Shown in pieces: positions 44,136-55,074 of a DNA stretch of 64,000 bases; position 1 is the first letter of the stretch, and each line of letters begins with the position of its first letter. The position numbers and the translations under genes were made by a program. The stretch is from NCBI GenBank assembly GCA_905221605.1, contig CAJNDS010000391.1:547440-611439 (forward strand), in the 5' to 3' direction. The stretch is from Symbiodinium natans. Taxonomy: Eukaryota; Sar; Dinophyceae; Suessiales; Symbiodiniaceae. The notes beneath the pieces are model-generated. The model ran no database searches, was not told where the DNA came from, and saw only the letters and a program-made list of their open reading frames with translations.

Positions 44136-47052
44136 ATGTCCAATCCTTCAACGAGTGCAGCAACTCGGCTGTTGTCAAGCAAAACCCTGCAGCGGGATTT
44201 TTTTGCTCCGTGTCTTCAACAATTGCCTTACGGTTCTCGAAGCCTGGCTTTTCGCTGATTGGCGTGGATGTGAAATTAGAGCTTATCAAGCCATCACCAA
44301 ACCCTAAACCCTAAACCCTAAACCCTAAACCCTAAACGAGAGAGCAAGGCAAGCTCGGCGTGGAAGAGCTTCTGCAGCTGTTGGCGGACATCGCTGCGGC
44401 ATCCCGGCGCCAGAGCCAAGCCGCTGCCCGCATGCAGGAGCCGGGAAGCTCGCTGCTTTAGGGTTTAGGGTTTATAGGGTTTATAGGGTTTAAGGTTTAG
44501 GGTTTAGGGTTTTATCATGTAGGGGCCCCCTGGCCCCCTAGTTACAAGTAAGGTTATAAGAGCTAATTGGGTTATGATTCGTGTTGTTTAGGTTCTAAGT
44601 CCCCTAACTGAAGTTAGTATAGTAAGGGAGCCCCTATACTTGTAGGGTTCGGCATGCGCATGCCCAGATGCAAATGCTTTTGAATGGCTAGTGCGGCGAT
44701 TTCTTGGAGAACCGCGGGGTCATGAGTTCAGGCAACGGGCGGAAGGAGCCAAATCCCGCTTTCAACAAGCGACCTGGCGACCGGAACCCTACGAAGAGTG
44801 TCTGAACAGCCCTGTCAGCTAAGTGGATAAATCTTGCTTGGTCGAAGACGTGCAGCCTTGCGTAGATCTGTTGTGACATTGAAAGCGTGCGTGGAATTTC
44901 GCTTCTCTTGTCGGAGCCGTCATCTGCAAGGCACACCCTGAAGGCCTGAAGACATGCGCGACCCCTAATTAAACCCTATACTTCCATGCCCCCCCCCCCC
45001 CCGCCATCTCCTTGATCCTCCCCCGCAAGGAGAAGATGGAGAAGTACCGCCAGTCGGCCGAAAGCGTTACGCCCCTGCAGACGACTGTGGCGCGGCTCAG
45101 TGAGGCCCAACTCACGGTCCAAGGCTTGTAGTATAGGGGTTCATAGGGTTTAGCTTGCTTAGGAATCTTGTTTCACAGATTTGAAAGGGACCAGCCAAGT
45201 ACCATTTCGGTGGGATGTAGGTCATTCGGGGATGTTAGGGCGTTTTGCACAAACTCTACCAGGCTCTATGTGCACACTCACCGGTCACTATTCGTAGTAC
45301 TCACCACGATCCATGCCACTGTTAGCCCCGGATTCGGCTGGGCACCTGGGACCCTATAAACCCTAAATACCCGGTCAGCTAAACGGGTGGCAAAAAAAGC
45401 CCCTAAACCCTTGAGCTAAAAAACTGTGGACGTTGTGTCTCCCTTGTTGGGAGGAGCTCTCGGTGGCTAAGACGGAGTTGCGACGGCTGCAAAAGGTTGA
45501 GACCCAGCTGCCTGGCCGTTGTTCACGTAGGATTCCCTTATCATACGAATTTTGGAAACCACCACTTTGGAAGCCCGACACACCCCAAACCCGAAGCCGT
45601 AAAATGCTTTGTTGGACCTCAAGGGTTGCTGAACCTTTCGTTCCCCCATAGGAAGGTGAGGAATGTTGAGAACACTGGCAGGTTCCGGCAAGGACTTCGG
45701 GGTTTGGGAGACTACGGCGCTGGCATCCATAAGGGAGTGTGGCTAAGGGGAAGGTTCTGCTTGGTGTAGGTTTAGGGTGTTAATTTGTTTTTATGTCTCT
45801 GATGAGAAACTCAGGAGTGTTAGGCTGCAAGTTTTTTGTGTCAATAGTGAAGAGCATTCGCACTACTGTACAGCCTCTCCTCAAAAACAAGGTAGTGCAA
45901 CTGCCTTTTCGCAACGGCAGCATCCATGGATCACCAAAGTACGTTGACCATGCGAAGCCTGAGCAAAGTTGAATCTGACCCCCCAAACCTGCCCCAAGTC
46001 AAAGCTACCACAAACCCTAAACTAGGTCCGGGAGTAGGCCCTTTTTTTCATTTTTTCAGGGTTGGGGTTCCCTTATAATCCCCTCAAAACCAAAAGGGCA
46101 CCCTTTTTATTCCTAGGTTACTCCCGGCCCTAAACCCTAAACCCTAAACCCTAAACCCTAAACCCTAAACCCTAAACCCTTTCGAGGCTACAGGACAGCC
46201 GGGCTGAAGCCTTGGCGGCCAAGGCAGAAGCGAGGCTGACGGCCGAGGCAACGCACCAACTTCATGGTTTGAGGGGGGTGGGGGGGTTTAGGGTTTAGGG
46301 TTTAGGGTTTAGGGTTTAGGGTTTAGGGTTTAGGGTTTAGGGTTTAGGGTTTAGGGTTTAGGGTTTAGGGGTTAGGGTTTAGGGGGGGGGGGGGGGGGGA
46401 GGGGTGGTGGGGTTTAAGGGTCTAATTAAGAATCTAAGGGTGTAAGGGTTGAAGGGTTTCAGCTAATTCATGGCTGGCATAGTAATAAATGATGTAGATT
46501 TCTGTTCCTTATTGAGCTTAAGTACCCTTAAATGTAAAATGTTACAATAGAGCAGTTACAACTAATCAAGCATTTAACAGTATTAATAATATTGTTGGTG
46601 AAAGTGATTTTATTAGTTGGGGGCGTTTTATGTTTCAAAATAGTAGCGAATCAAAAGAAGTAGAAGAAGTATTGGATACTCAATATTCACTATATTATAT
46701 TAGAAATGGTGATACATTAGGAGAAATGAATTACGATGACAAAGACACGAGATCCTGAAGCCGGCAAGGTCGTTGACTTAAGGGGGAATTTTGGTTTTTT
46801 TAGGGGGTTGTTAAGGGGTTTTAGGGGTCTATAGGGGTTTTCATGATAGCCCAGAGGTACCCTTTTCTCCCTTTTTGGTTCAGGGTTAACTAACTCATAA
46901 AGTAGCCAACCCCAAAGGAGGGTGCTCAGACTATATGGTTACTGGGCTACCAAGTTGAACAGCATTGGTTAAGAGACCCAGGGACGATTTGGCACTTCGG
47001 ACCTGGGTCAACCGAAATTACCCCTTAAGATGCTTCTCTCGGGCTTTCCACG

Positions 47053-47105
<53 letters not shown>

Positions 47106-50100
47106 AGAGCGAGAGAGAGAGAGAGAGAGAGTATATAAGATGTATATATATATATATATATGGGTATGTATATATATATATATAGGAGTTTTTGGGTGCA
47201 CACACATACTTCAAACCGTATATACGTTCTGAAAACCTCAGCCCTCAACCTTGAGCCTGAAGCCTCAGCCCCTATAAACCCTAAACCCCTAAGCCCTAAG
47301 CCCTACACCCTAAACCCTAAACCCTAAACCCTAAACCCTAAACCCTAAACCCTACAGTACTTTAGACGTCGGCAGGCCGAGCTTAGCCAGGAGAAGCAGA
47401 AGTGCCAGGAGCATCGGCAGGAGATCCGAAGGCCCGGGGCTGCTTTCACGTTTCGGGTTTAGTGTTTAGGGTTTAGGGTTTAGGGTTTAGGGTGTAGGGC
47501 TAGGGTTTAGGGTTTAGGGTCTGTAAGGTTTTTCGGGTTGTTTGTAGGGCTTGGGGTTTGGGGTCTGTAAGGTGTATAGGGTTCGGGGCTTAGGGTCTGT
47601 AAGGCTTGTAGGGGTTCAGGGGCTGTAAGATTTAAAGTTCTGTAAGGTTTATAGGGTTTTGGGGTTAAGGGTCTGTAAAGTTTATAGGGTTTAGGTGCAA
47701 CGCTTAGGGGGGAACATCCCAACCCTAAACCCTAAAGCCAAAACCACAAAGCGTACAGGTTGAGGGTTAAGAGTTAAGGTTTCAAGTTATGGAGTTAAAG
47801 ACAGAAGGCTGGCGGAGAAGGCGGGGCTGGGAGGTGGGGCGGCTGGACGCCGGTTGCAAGAGGGTTTAGGATTCAGAGTTCAGGGTTTAGGGTTTGGGGT
47901 TTAGGGTTTAGGGTTTAGGGAGAGAGATAGGGTTTAGGGACAGAGATAGGGATTAGGGTCTCTATGGAGCTTAGGCATGCTCTTTATACTTTAGGGTGTT
48001 GTGGAGATTCGGAGCAAGAAGGCTTTTGGGGGCGCTCAACATGGAGACAACTGGCCGGGTTTGCCGTAGCCCTTAAGAAGCCCAAGTAAGCCCAGTTCTG
48101 GGATTCTGGCAACTGCAAAACAGAGCTAGAAACAACCTACTTGCTGTACGAATCTTCTTAAACTGTCCCCTAACCCCAAAACCCCAAACCCTAAACCCCA
48201 AACCCCAAACCACAAACCACAAACCCCAAACCTGAACGAGGCTCCACGCGCAACTCGAGCGTCTGGAGGAGAGAGAGGAGGAGCGGCATGATCATGCCAT
48301 GGACGTTGCTTTCAATCCCCAAAGCCCCTAAAGCACATGTCATATGTAGGGTTATACACAAACACTCTCTCTCTATATATATATATATAGATATAGATAC
48401 ATAGACATGTATATATATATAGATATGCATTGTGTGTACCGAAAGAGCAAATGTCCCAAGACTTGAGGCTCAAACAGAGCTTCTAAGAATGCAACAGGGC
48501 TCAGTGACGGAGCACAGCCGAAGCCGTTGAGACCTCTTACAAGCCTAGCGCCCGATGAGCCTGAAGCGAGAGCTTCAAAGTGGAACCCTGCTTCCCCGCC
48601 ATAACATGCAGCAAGGGAGGGCACAACGACATCCAGTTCAGCCCTAAACCCATACCCCTGAATTCACGGAGTGTTTTTGGGGTATAAGGTCTAGGGGAAT
48701 CCTGAGAGTGGTACAAGGCTGTTGAGCAGGTGGCAAGAACCCTCGGTTGCCTTATACTGATACCTATACTGATACCTATACTGATACCTATACCTATACC
48801 TATACCTATACCTATACCTATACCACACACATGTAGTAGGCAAACCCTTGGTAGTCGGAGTCCCCGGAGGCCAGCATGGTGCGGGCTCAACGCAAGGAAC
48901 GGCAACAAGAGACCTGGGTGCAGTGGGGATTGAGGTTCAGGTTTATAGGGTTTAAGGTTTAGGGTTTAGGGTTTAAGGTTTAAGGTTTAGGGTTTAATTT
49001 TGGGGCTTAGGGTAATCCCAGAGGAGGTCCTTATTCCCTTTGTTAGAGTCTAGGTTCCTTCTAATTTACACCAAACAGGTTACTCCTGGGTCTGAAGGCT
49101 TGCGTAAGGGTGATCATCGTAGGGCCTTGTAGGGCGGTTTCTGGTTCGAGGGTGTTAAGATTGCGAAGTTGCTAGCTTGAGAGGTCCAGGGGTTAGTTTA
49201 ATAAGTGGCTTTGCGTGGAGCTTGCCCGAATCAGCCTGAACCCATGCATGGTAGGTGCTTAGACGTGCTGTTTGGGATCCCGCCGCCCGATAAAAGTGCA
49301 TGGGCTTTTTGCGTCGTGCGCGTGCGTTCTTCCGCGCATCAGTTGTAGGTGCGGCGCCAGACCGCATATCCCCATCATTCATTGTGGCAGCCAGGAATTT
49401 GGGGAGTTTTGAGCGCCCTAGAGCCCTATATATATATATATGTATATTATATATACATGTGGTAATCTTGGATCTTGGATTTCGGCCGTTTCAATTGAAA
49501 CGGCCGGTTTCCGACATGCAGGATTCCAAGATGCCTCGGCAAGAGTCCATATTATATATATATATATATATCTGTGTGTGTGGTCTCGGGCTGCCAACCC
49601 ACCCCCCCCCCCCCCCCCCCCCCCCCCACCCCCCATCCTATCCCCCCCCTCCCTACCCCCTCGCCCTGCCCTGTGGTGCGGGTGTGGTTTGGGTTTAGTG
49701 TTTAAGGTTTAGGGTTTAGGGTCTAAGGCTTAGGCTCGAGGTGTGATTGGGGGTTGGGGTTAGGATTTGGGGTTGACGGTTTCTAAGAGACCGGCCGCCC
49801 GTGCTACCCCTGCCCCCCCCCCCCCCCCCCCCTCGCCCCTGTGGTGTGTGGTAGGGTTTAGGGTTTAAGGTTTAAAGTTTAAGGTTCGGCTCAAGTGTCG
49901 GCTACGAGACCCAAAGCGGGTGATTGCAACAATTCAGATTCAGTAGTTCTTTAGTGCTTCGCACTCCAGTGTTTGCCATGGTGTCAGACACGGGCCACAG
50001 TAAGCTATGTTCATGCATTGGTTATGCCATACGAAAGGCAGCGATCCTCAAAGTACCATCTGATGTGGAGAACCACCTCAAGGCGGCCATGAACATGCTC

Positions 50101-53100
50101 CGTCAGGCCAGGGATGACTGCCGACAACAGTTGCGGGAACAGTTGCAGGACTTCAGCTATGAGCCACTCCGCACTTCTGGCACTCCAGATGCTCCTCTTG
50201 CCACAACACTCAATCTTGCTGAGCTTCTTTTCCCACATGATGGGGAACCCGAACAAGCTCAAGGGGAGAGGCGTGACCCTTCAGCAGGTGATCCCAACAT
50301 ACGAAAGCCTGCCATGCTGAAGCACTTGCGCGAGACTGCTATAGTTCAGGATACTGATGCTATGGACACAGGGGGGCCCAACCAACACAAACGAGACAAC
50401 CATGACCTCAGATCTGGCGATTCTTGCGAACCGAACACCTTTCCTTCCTTGCGGGATGATCCAGAAGGCTTCGTGCGACATTTTGTTGCACAGGCGAAGA
50501 GCGATGCGGAGGTGGTAAAGGGGTTGCAAGCCATTTTGTCCGATCTCCAACGAGAGCACAGGGAGGCCCCTCGCGGTGAACGACGCTCATGGCTCATTCG
50601 TCTGTGCGTGATACTTCGTGAAGAGATTCGCGAACATGGCGGCACGGTCAGCTCGAGAACACTTGTCAATCAGTAGGTTCATTCTGTGTCTGGCTTTGTT
50701 CGGAGAACAAGCGCGACACATCCAGGCGAGGATTCACGCAAGCCTGCAGCAAAAGGGTTTACATAAGTCTAGGGTTTACGGATTAGCCCCCCCTGCCTGT
50801 GCTGTGAATGGGGGGTTGGCCTTTGGGGTTGAATGTTTAGGTATACGGTTTAGGTTAAGGGTGTGGGGTTCAAGGTTGCTAGGGATTAAAGTACCCCCTA
50901 AAATAACCCCACTTATCCCAACCTATAAGCCTTTAGCCGAGGAAGAGGTCATTGCGGACCTGCCGCTCGGTTCGTCCAGAGAACCAAGCCTGCTCTCGCC
51001 CAACAGGGCCAAAAGTTTGGGCCTGGGCCTAGACAGGGGTGCATCCTAAACCCGAAGCCCTAAATCCTAAATGTGAGCGTCAGGCTTATAAGGTTGAAGA
51101 CATGCAGTCAGAAGGAAGCAAGGTTTATCTTTTGCAGGGTTTGATGCAAAGCCTGCAGAACTAAGTAGGACCACAGGTCCTGAAACCCTGCATGACTCAG
51201 GAAGCAGCAGCTCTCCGCGTTGCGCGAGGCACGATATCAGGAGGAGATGGCGGAAGTGATCCTCGCTGCAGCGCAAGAGGCGATGGCTTTCGCGCTTACG
51301 AGACATGTGGAGGGACCTGATGACCGCCTGTCACCCTAACACTCACGCCCTAGAGCCCTGTAAGCCCCATAAAGCCTACAAGGCCTACAAACCCAAAAAC
51401 CCTATGGAAACCCTTATAAAAAGTCTCTGGAAAAAACCCTATGAAACAACGCCCTAAAAAAACAAAAACCGACAAAAGCCCCATGAAAGAAAACCCTTTA
51501 AACAAAAACCTATTAAAAGACCCAAAAAAACACTATAAGAGCCCTAACACCCTCTAAAAACCTTCTAAAAACCTTACACAAACCCTAATGAAACCCATAC
51601 AAACCCCCAAACCCTATAAAGCCCTACAAAAAACCTGTAACAATCCCTATAAAACGTTTTGCAACCCTGTAAAAACCCGATGAAAAAGAAAAACCAAAAA
51701 CGATTGAACAAACAGAACCTATAAACCCCCTTCCTTTAACACTATGAAAACCCTTCAAGAACTCTTTCAAAAGCCTTATTCGAACCCCATAAGGCCCCCT
51801 GTAAACGACAACCCGATTAAAAACCCATAAAAAGATCCTGTGGAGGTGAATCTTCTCCCCAAGCCCGCGGAAGCCTCCGCGCCAACACAATCCATGGTCA
51901 GGCCTCTGCTCCTTGAGGGTTTAGGGTTTAGGGTTTAGGGTTTATAGGGTTTATAGGGTTTATAGGGTTTATAGGGTTTATAGGGTTTATAGGGTTTATA
52001 GGGTTTATAGGGTTTAGGGTTTAGGGTTTAGGCAGTGCAGCAGTCCTAGCCATAAAAAAGGGTTTAGGGTTTCGGGTTGAGTTCGGGGTACCTACATTCG
52101 GACTACGGTAGCATGTAGGGTTTTGGGCTTGGGCGGGTCGAGGGTTTAGGGTCGGACTGGGTGTGATTTCTTCATGATTTGCTGGCTCCTTGTTCTCGGC
52201 CGTTTCTTCTTGTTATGCGCGGAGTCTCTGAAGCCATGCACAGGCACGCAGGCCCACATCCAAACGCAAACAAACCACACCATTCAACCATCCGCACCCA
52301 AACCACCCAAATTCAATACATCCCTAACCCTAGAACCCCTAAACCCTAAACCCCTAAACCCTAAACCCTGATGCGGGAGCGCCAAAACAGCCCAGGCTAC
52401 CGCCATCCCAGGGGCTCCTGATGCCCGGGGAGACCACGGAGCCGCAAAGCCCGCCGCCGGCGGCCACGCAGCGCCACGCCATACTGAGCCTTCAGCGGAT
52501 TTTTTGGGGGGGTTTAGGGGTTAGGGTTTAGGGTTCAGGGTTTAGGGTTTAGGCCCAGCGAGTCAGTCCAGTCTGGGTTCAAAAGGGTTTAGGGTTTAGG
52601 GTTCACAGGGTTTAGGGTTCACAGGGTTCAGTTGAAAAGCCAGTGGACAAACAAGGGCTAGGGTATAGTGACAGGCTTGGTGCCCAAGGGTAGGATGACG
52701 GAGAAGGAGGAATAGCATGTGGTTGCGGACTCCCCGTCGTCTTGTTATGATCCCAAGTGAACAAGTGCATAAAGGATCATTCAGAACAAATGCATGTCTG
52801 ACAGTTTTTTCAAGCATTCATACATGCGCACGCATACGTACTCATACAGGCACATGTACTTCCATGGGTGGGCACGACAAATGTATTCCGGCAGAACGGG
52901 AAAAACCTGCGTGATCTTCAGGATAGCTTTGTTTTGTCTCCCAACCTCGGCCCTCGGTGTGGGGTTGTGAGATGTTAAACTAAACTCTTCTCCTCGCCCG
53001 GTCTGCTCCTCGCCCATCAACTCGTCTCCAACCCCACAGCAGCGCCAGAGTGTCCCTGGAGTGCCCAACCCCTGAGTCTCCTTGGAGTGCCCAAGCCCAA

Positions 53101-53766
53101 AAATTCCAAGTCTGTAGGGTGGGAATGTTCGAAGTTAAAAAACAAAAAATATATATATATATATATCTATCTATCTATCTATCTACATATATATATATAC
53201 ATATATAGACACACACATATGTATATGCATATATATATATATATATTTATTTATTTACACACATTTTTCTTTGGTGCTCGAGGTGGGGAAGTTTGGGGCG
53301 TCCAAATGTATCCTTTTCCAAACCCTCGCCCTAAGTCCTGAACCCTAAAACCCTAAACCTAAACCCTTGAAGTCCTGTAGGGTATAGAGGCCCTAAAGCC
53401 CTCAACCCCAAACCCTAAGCCCCTAACCCCTAACCCCTAACCCCTAACCCCTAACCCCTAACCCCTAACCCCTAAACCCTAAACCCTAAACCCTAAACCC
53501 TAAACCCTAAACCCTATACCCTAAGCCCTAAGCCCTAAGCCCTAAACCCTAAACCCTAAACCCTAGACAGACAGCATCCCCTTGAGCTGAAGCCACAAGA
53601 TCACTTGAGGATGTCTCCAATGGGACCCAAAGAGCGGCCAGCGGAGCATGCCAAAGAATCGCCAGCTGCCTGGGTGGCACCTCAGGAACCCAAGAAACCC
53701 AAGAAACCCAAGAAACCCAAGAAACCCAAGAAACCCAATAAACCCAATAAACCCAATAAACCCTAA
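44136..53766 (+). CDS. Coiled-coil protein with many micro-exons separated by telomere-repeat introns
   Basis: ATG at 44,136 (MSNPSTSAATRLLSSK). Exons, set by 4-bp repeats and frame: 44,136-44,178, 44,349-44,437, 45,030-45,101, 45,454-45,506, 46,187-46,241, 47,376-47,431, 47,808-47,825, 48,241-48,295, 48,870-48,896, 50,942-51,040, 51,229-51,306, 51,846-51,907, 52,396-52,497, 53,610-53,766. The first nine sum to 468 bases with no stop. The product is heptad-like throughout (ARLSELSVAKTELRRLQKVE, AEALAAKAEARLTAELSQEK, EIRRLAEKAGLHAQLERLEE), then a Pro/Ser linker, a second helix (YQEEMAEVILAAAQEAMAF) and a Pro/Lys tail. Repeat pairs match at 3 or 4 of 4 bases at all but the 47,432 junction. Exons beyond 48,896 are less certain, and the final exon end within the CCCAAGAAA repeat is arbitrary. 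A structural or centrosomal role is only a guess. Confidence 0.55.
45511..46186 (+). mobile_element. Telomere-repeat intron of coiled-coil gene (TSD GCTG/GCTA)
   Basis: Flanked by GCTG (45,507-45,510) and GCTA (46,187-46,190). The 3' end is a CCCTAAA array (46,134-46,180) leading to TTTCGAG. Contains a foldback with GGTCCGGGAGTAG and GTTACTCCCGGCCC arms (about 46,026-46,131), whose interior (GGTTCCCTTATAA...AGGGCACCC) resembles the CTTGG-family introners. Splicing joins VETQL to QDSRAEALAAK. Confidence 0.55.
46286..46379. repeat. Interstitial TTTAGGG array
   Basis: About 13 tandem TTTAGGG units, nearly perfect, between G runs. Plant/dinoflagellate-type telomere unit, internal to a gene, so not a chromosome end. 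Confidence 0.95.
46546..46758 (+). pseudogene. AT-rich coding-like fragment of foreign composition
   Basis: An open frame of about 70 codons with strongly AT-biased third positions: FNSINNIVGESDFISWGRFM, EVEEVLDTQYSLYYIRNG and DTLGEMNYDDKD, then a stop. It sits inside an intron between telomere-like arrays and differs sharply in base composition from neighbouring exons. It could be a fragment from a virus, bacterium or organelle; I recognise no family. Confidence 0.4.
46842..46954 (+). mobile_element. Introner relic, CTTGGTAGCCCAGT family
   Basis: Begins CATGATAGCCCAGAGG and ends ACTGGGCTACCAAG, with the usual interior CCAACCCCAAAGGAGGGT. The flanks TTTT and TTGA do not match, so the TSD has decayed or the left end is damaged. 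Confidence 0.6.
47058..47185. repeat. GA and TA microsatellites
   Basis: A GAGA run with GC interruptions (47,058-47,131), followed by two TATA runs around GGGTATG. Part of an intron. Confidence 0.95.
49924..50676 (+). CDS. Unidentified ORF of 250 codons inside a predicted intron
   Basis: One uninterrupted frame with protein-like composition. M19 (MVSDTGHSKLCSCIGYAIRK) is a likelier start. Segments include HLKAAMNMLRQARDDCRQQL, LREEIREHGG and FVRHFVAQAKSDAEVVKGLQ; mostly charged helices. It lies in the longest predicted intron of the coiled-coil gene (48,897-50,941), so it is either a nested gene, an exon of a second gene, or evidence that the intron is wrongly joined. No family recognised. 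Confidence 0.45.
   Translation: MQQFRFSSSLVLRTPVFAMVSDTGHSKLCSCIGYAIRKAAILKVPSDVENHLKAAMNMLRQARDDCRQQLREQLQDFSYEPLRTSGTPDAPLATTLNLAELLFPHDGEPEQAQGERRDPSAGDPNIRKPAMLKHLRETAIVQDTDAMDTGGPNQHKRDNHDLRSGDSCEPNTFPSLRDDPEGFVRHFVAQAKSDAEVVKGLQAILSDLQREHREAPRGERRSWLIRLCVILREEIREHGGTVSSRTLVNQ
51919..52031. repeat. Interstitial TTTAGGG / TTTATAGGG array
   Basis: TTTAGGG units flank about eight TTTATAGGG units, a homogenised two-base-longer variant. This indicates local tandem amplification rather than telomerase addition alone. Confidence 0.95.
53406..53567. repeat. Interstitial CCCTAAA / CCCCTAA array
   Basis: Starts with about eight CCCCTAA units, then CCCTAAA units, then CCCTAAG variants, each in blocks. 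It lies at the 3' side of a predicted intron of the coiled-coil gene. Confidence 0.95.
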
Positions 53767-54850
53767 ACCCTAACCCTAAGAAAAAGGGGGAGAGAGAGAG
53801 AGACTCGCTGCAGACTGGGCGTGCCTAGCGCGCAGGGTGGGGGGGGGGGGGCGACTCCCCTCAAGCCCCGAAGAAGAAGAAGAAGAAGAAGAAGAAGAAG
53901 AAGAAGAAGAAGAAGAAGAAGAGAGCCTGCGAAGAGTGGCTCAATTGCGCGCCTCATGCGCGGGAGCTGCTCGCATGCCCTGGTGAAAGCTGCAGTATGC
54001 GTTATGCGTTTAGGGTTTAGGGTTTAGGGATGGTTTCGGGTTTAGGGTTTAGGGTTGAGGATTTAGGGGATTTCAGAGTTTAGGAAGTTGACAGCCTATG
54101 CAGGGTGTTGCGAGTCTGGGTGCACTGGTTTGGTGGTTGTAGGTTTCGGTGGTGGCTCCATATAGAGAGCCGCAGCGGGTACTCGAACCCCCACATCGTC
54201 AACATTTCTTCGCGGCTGAAGAAAATCGAGAATTAAAGACCGAACTGCAAACGGCTGTGTTTCTCAAAGCTGCGTGCTTGTACATGGAAACAGCACCTGT
54301 CCCAGATTCCCATCGACCTCCCAAACCATACGAAGTACTAGCACAAGCCCTGAACCCACGCCTTATGTGAGGCGAGGCTTCGTTCAGCTAGGCACATAAT
54401 CCATTTCGGGATATGGCCAGGAGGCGAGGTGTACTCGGTCCATACGGGGGTTGGGGAAACCTCCGTCTCCTAGACGGGTTGCAAGATGAACCTTGTGTGG
54501 TCGCTTCCCTAGAAAAAGTAGTTTCTGTGGGATCCTGATTATCAAGACGTTCCTAGTATTTAGGGTACTCACAAAAAGACCATATTTAGAGAACTGACGA
54601 AATAAAACTGATACAAACCTTATACAAACTGGAGTCTCTATAGGAGTTTATTTAAAGCCTAAACCCTAAACCCTAAGTTCCGGGTCCTGCGGGGTGGGAC
54701 AAGGAGATGGAGGCGCCTCCCCGGGGCCTGGTGGCTGCGAAGATCCTGTGCCTCGGGGTTTAGGGTTTAGGGTTTAGGGTTTAGGGTTTAGGGCTTTTGG
54801 GGGGGGTTTCGGGGTGTTTGGAGGATTTCGGGTTGAGTTTAAGGTTAGGG
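53767..54850. other. Mixed stretch: GAA microsatellite, possible exons, telomere-like tracts
   Basis: A GAA/AAG triplet run at 53,872-53,921 encodes poly-Lys or poly-Arg depending on frame and leads into a Cys-containing stretch (RACEEWLNCAPHARELLACP in one frame). Another open piece at 54,149-54,370 has HFFAAEENRELKTELQTAV. A third near 54,700-54,755 is flanked by CCCTAAA and TTTAGGG. These may be further exons of the coiled-coil gene, but frames could not be joined with confidence. Confidence 0.35.
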
Positions 54851-54895
54851 TTTGTGGTTTAGCTTGGCAGGATTTTGGCATGGGGCGGGGGGGGC

Positions 54896-55058
54896 TAAAG
54901 GCTTCAGTCTAGGATTCCTGGGGTGCCTTCGGGCATCCCAAGAATCGGAATATGACTCTGACATCTTTGACAGGACATCAGCAGAGCTCTTATCGCTAGT
55001 GAGCAATTGCTCCGAACACAACTTAGGACACGAAAGCGTAGATGCTGCGTTTGCCTCT
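54896..55058 (+). CDS. Possible exon, unidentified
   Basis: Open frame FSLGFLGCLRASQESEYDSD...DIFDRTSAELLSLVSNC...NLGHESVDAAFASAS that runs into the TG microsatellite. The acidic, polar composition is protein-like, but no family is recognised and its partners are unknown. Confidence 0.3.
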
Positions 55059-55074
55059 GCGTCTGTCTCTGTCT

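Larger units (their letters stand above)
46246..47375 (+). mobile_element. Composite telomere-repeat intron of coiled-coil gene (TSD GCCG)
   Basis: GCCG at 46,242-46,245 and 47,376-47,379. From 5' to 3': G run, about 13 TTTAGGG units, a second G run, an AT-rich coding-like fragment, a CTTGG-like introner relic, GA and TA microsatellites, and a CCCTAAA array ending CCCTACAG...GGCAG. Splicing gives ARLTAELSQEKQKCQEHRQE in frame. Confidence 0.55.

Noticed and set aside
43231-44314. Overlapping plus and minus ORFs as genes
   Set aside because: High GC keeps several frames open on both strands and none has recognisable domains; the start of the coiled-coil gene lies in a different frame at 44,136.
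49881-49905. Relic of a dinoflagellate spliced leader (TTCGGCTCAAGTG...)
   Set aside because: Only a partial resemblance to the leader's 3' end over about 10 bases, with no tandem relic or adjacent poly-A signature.
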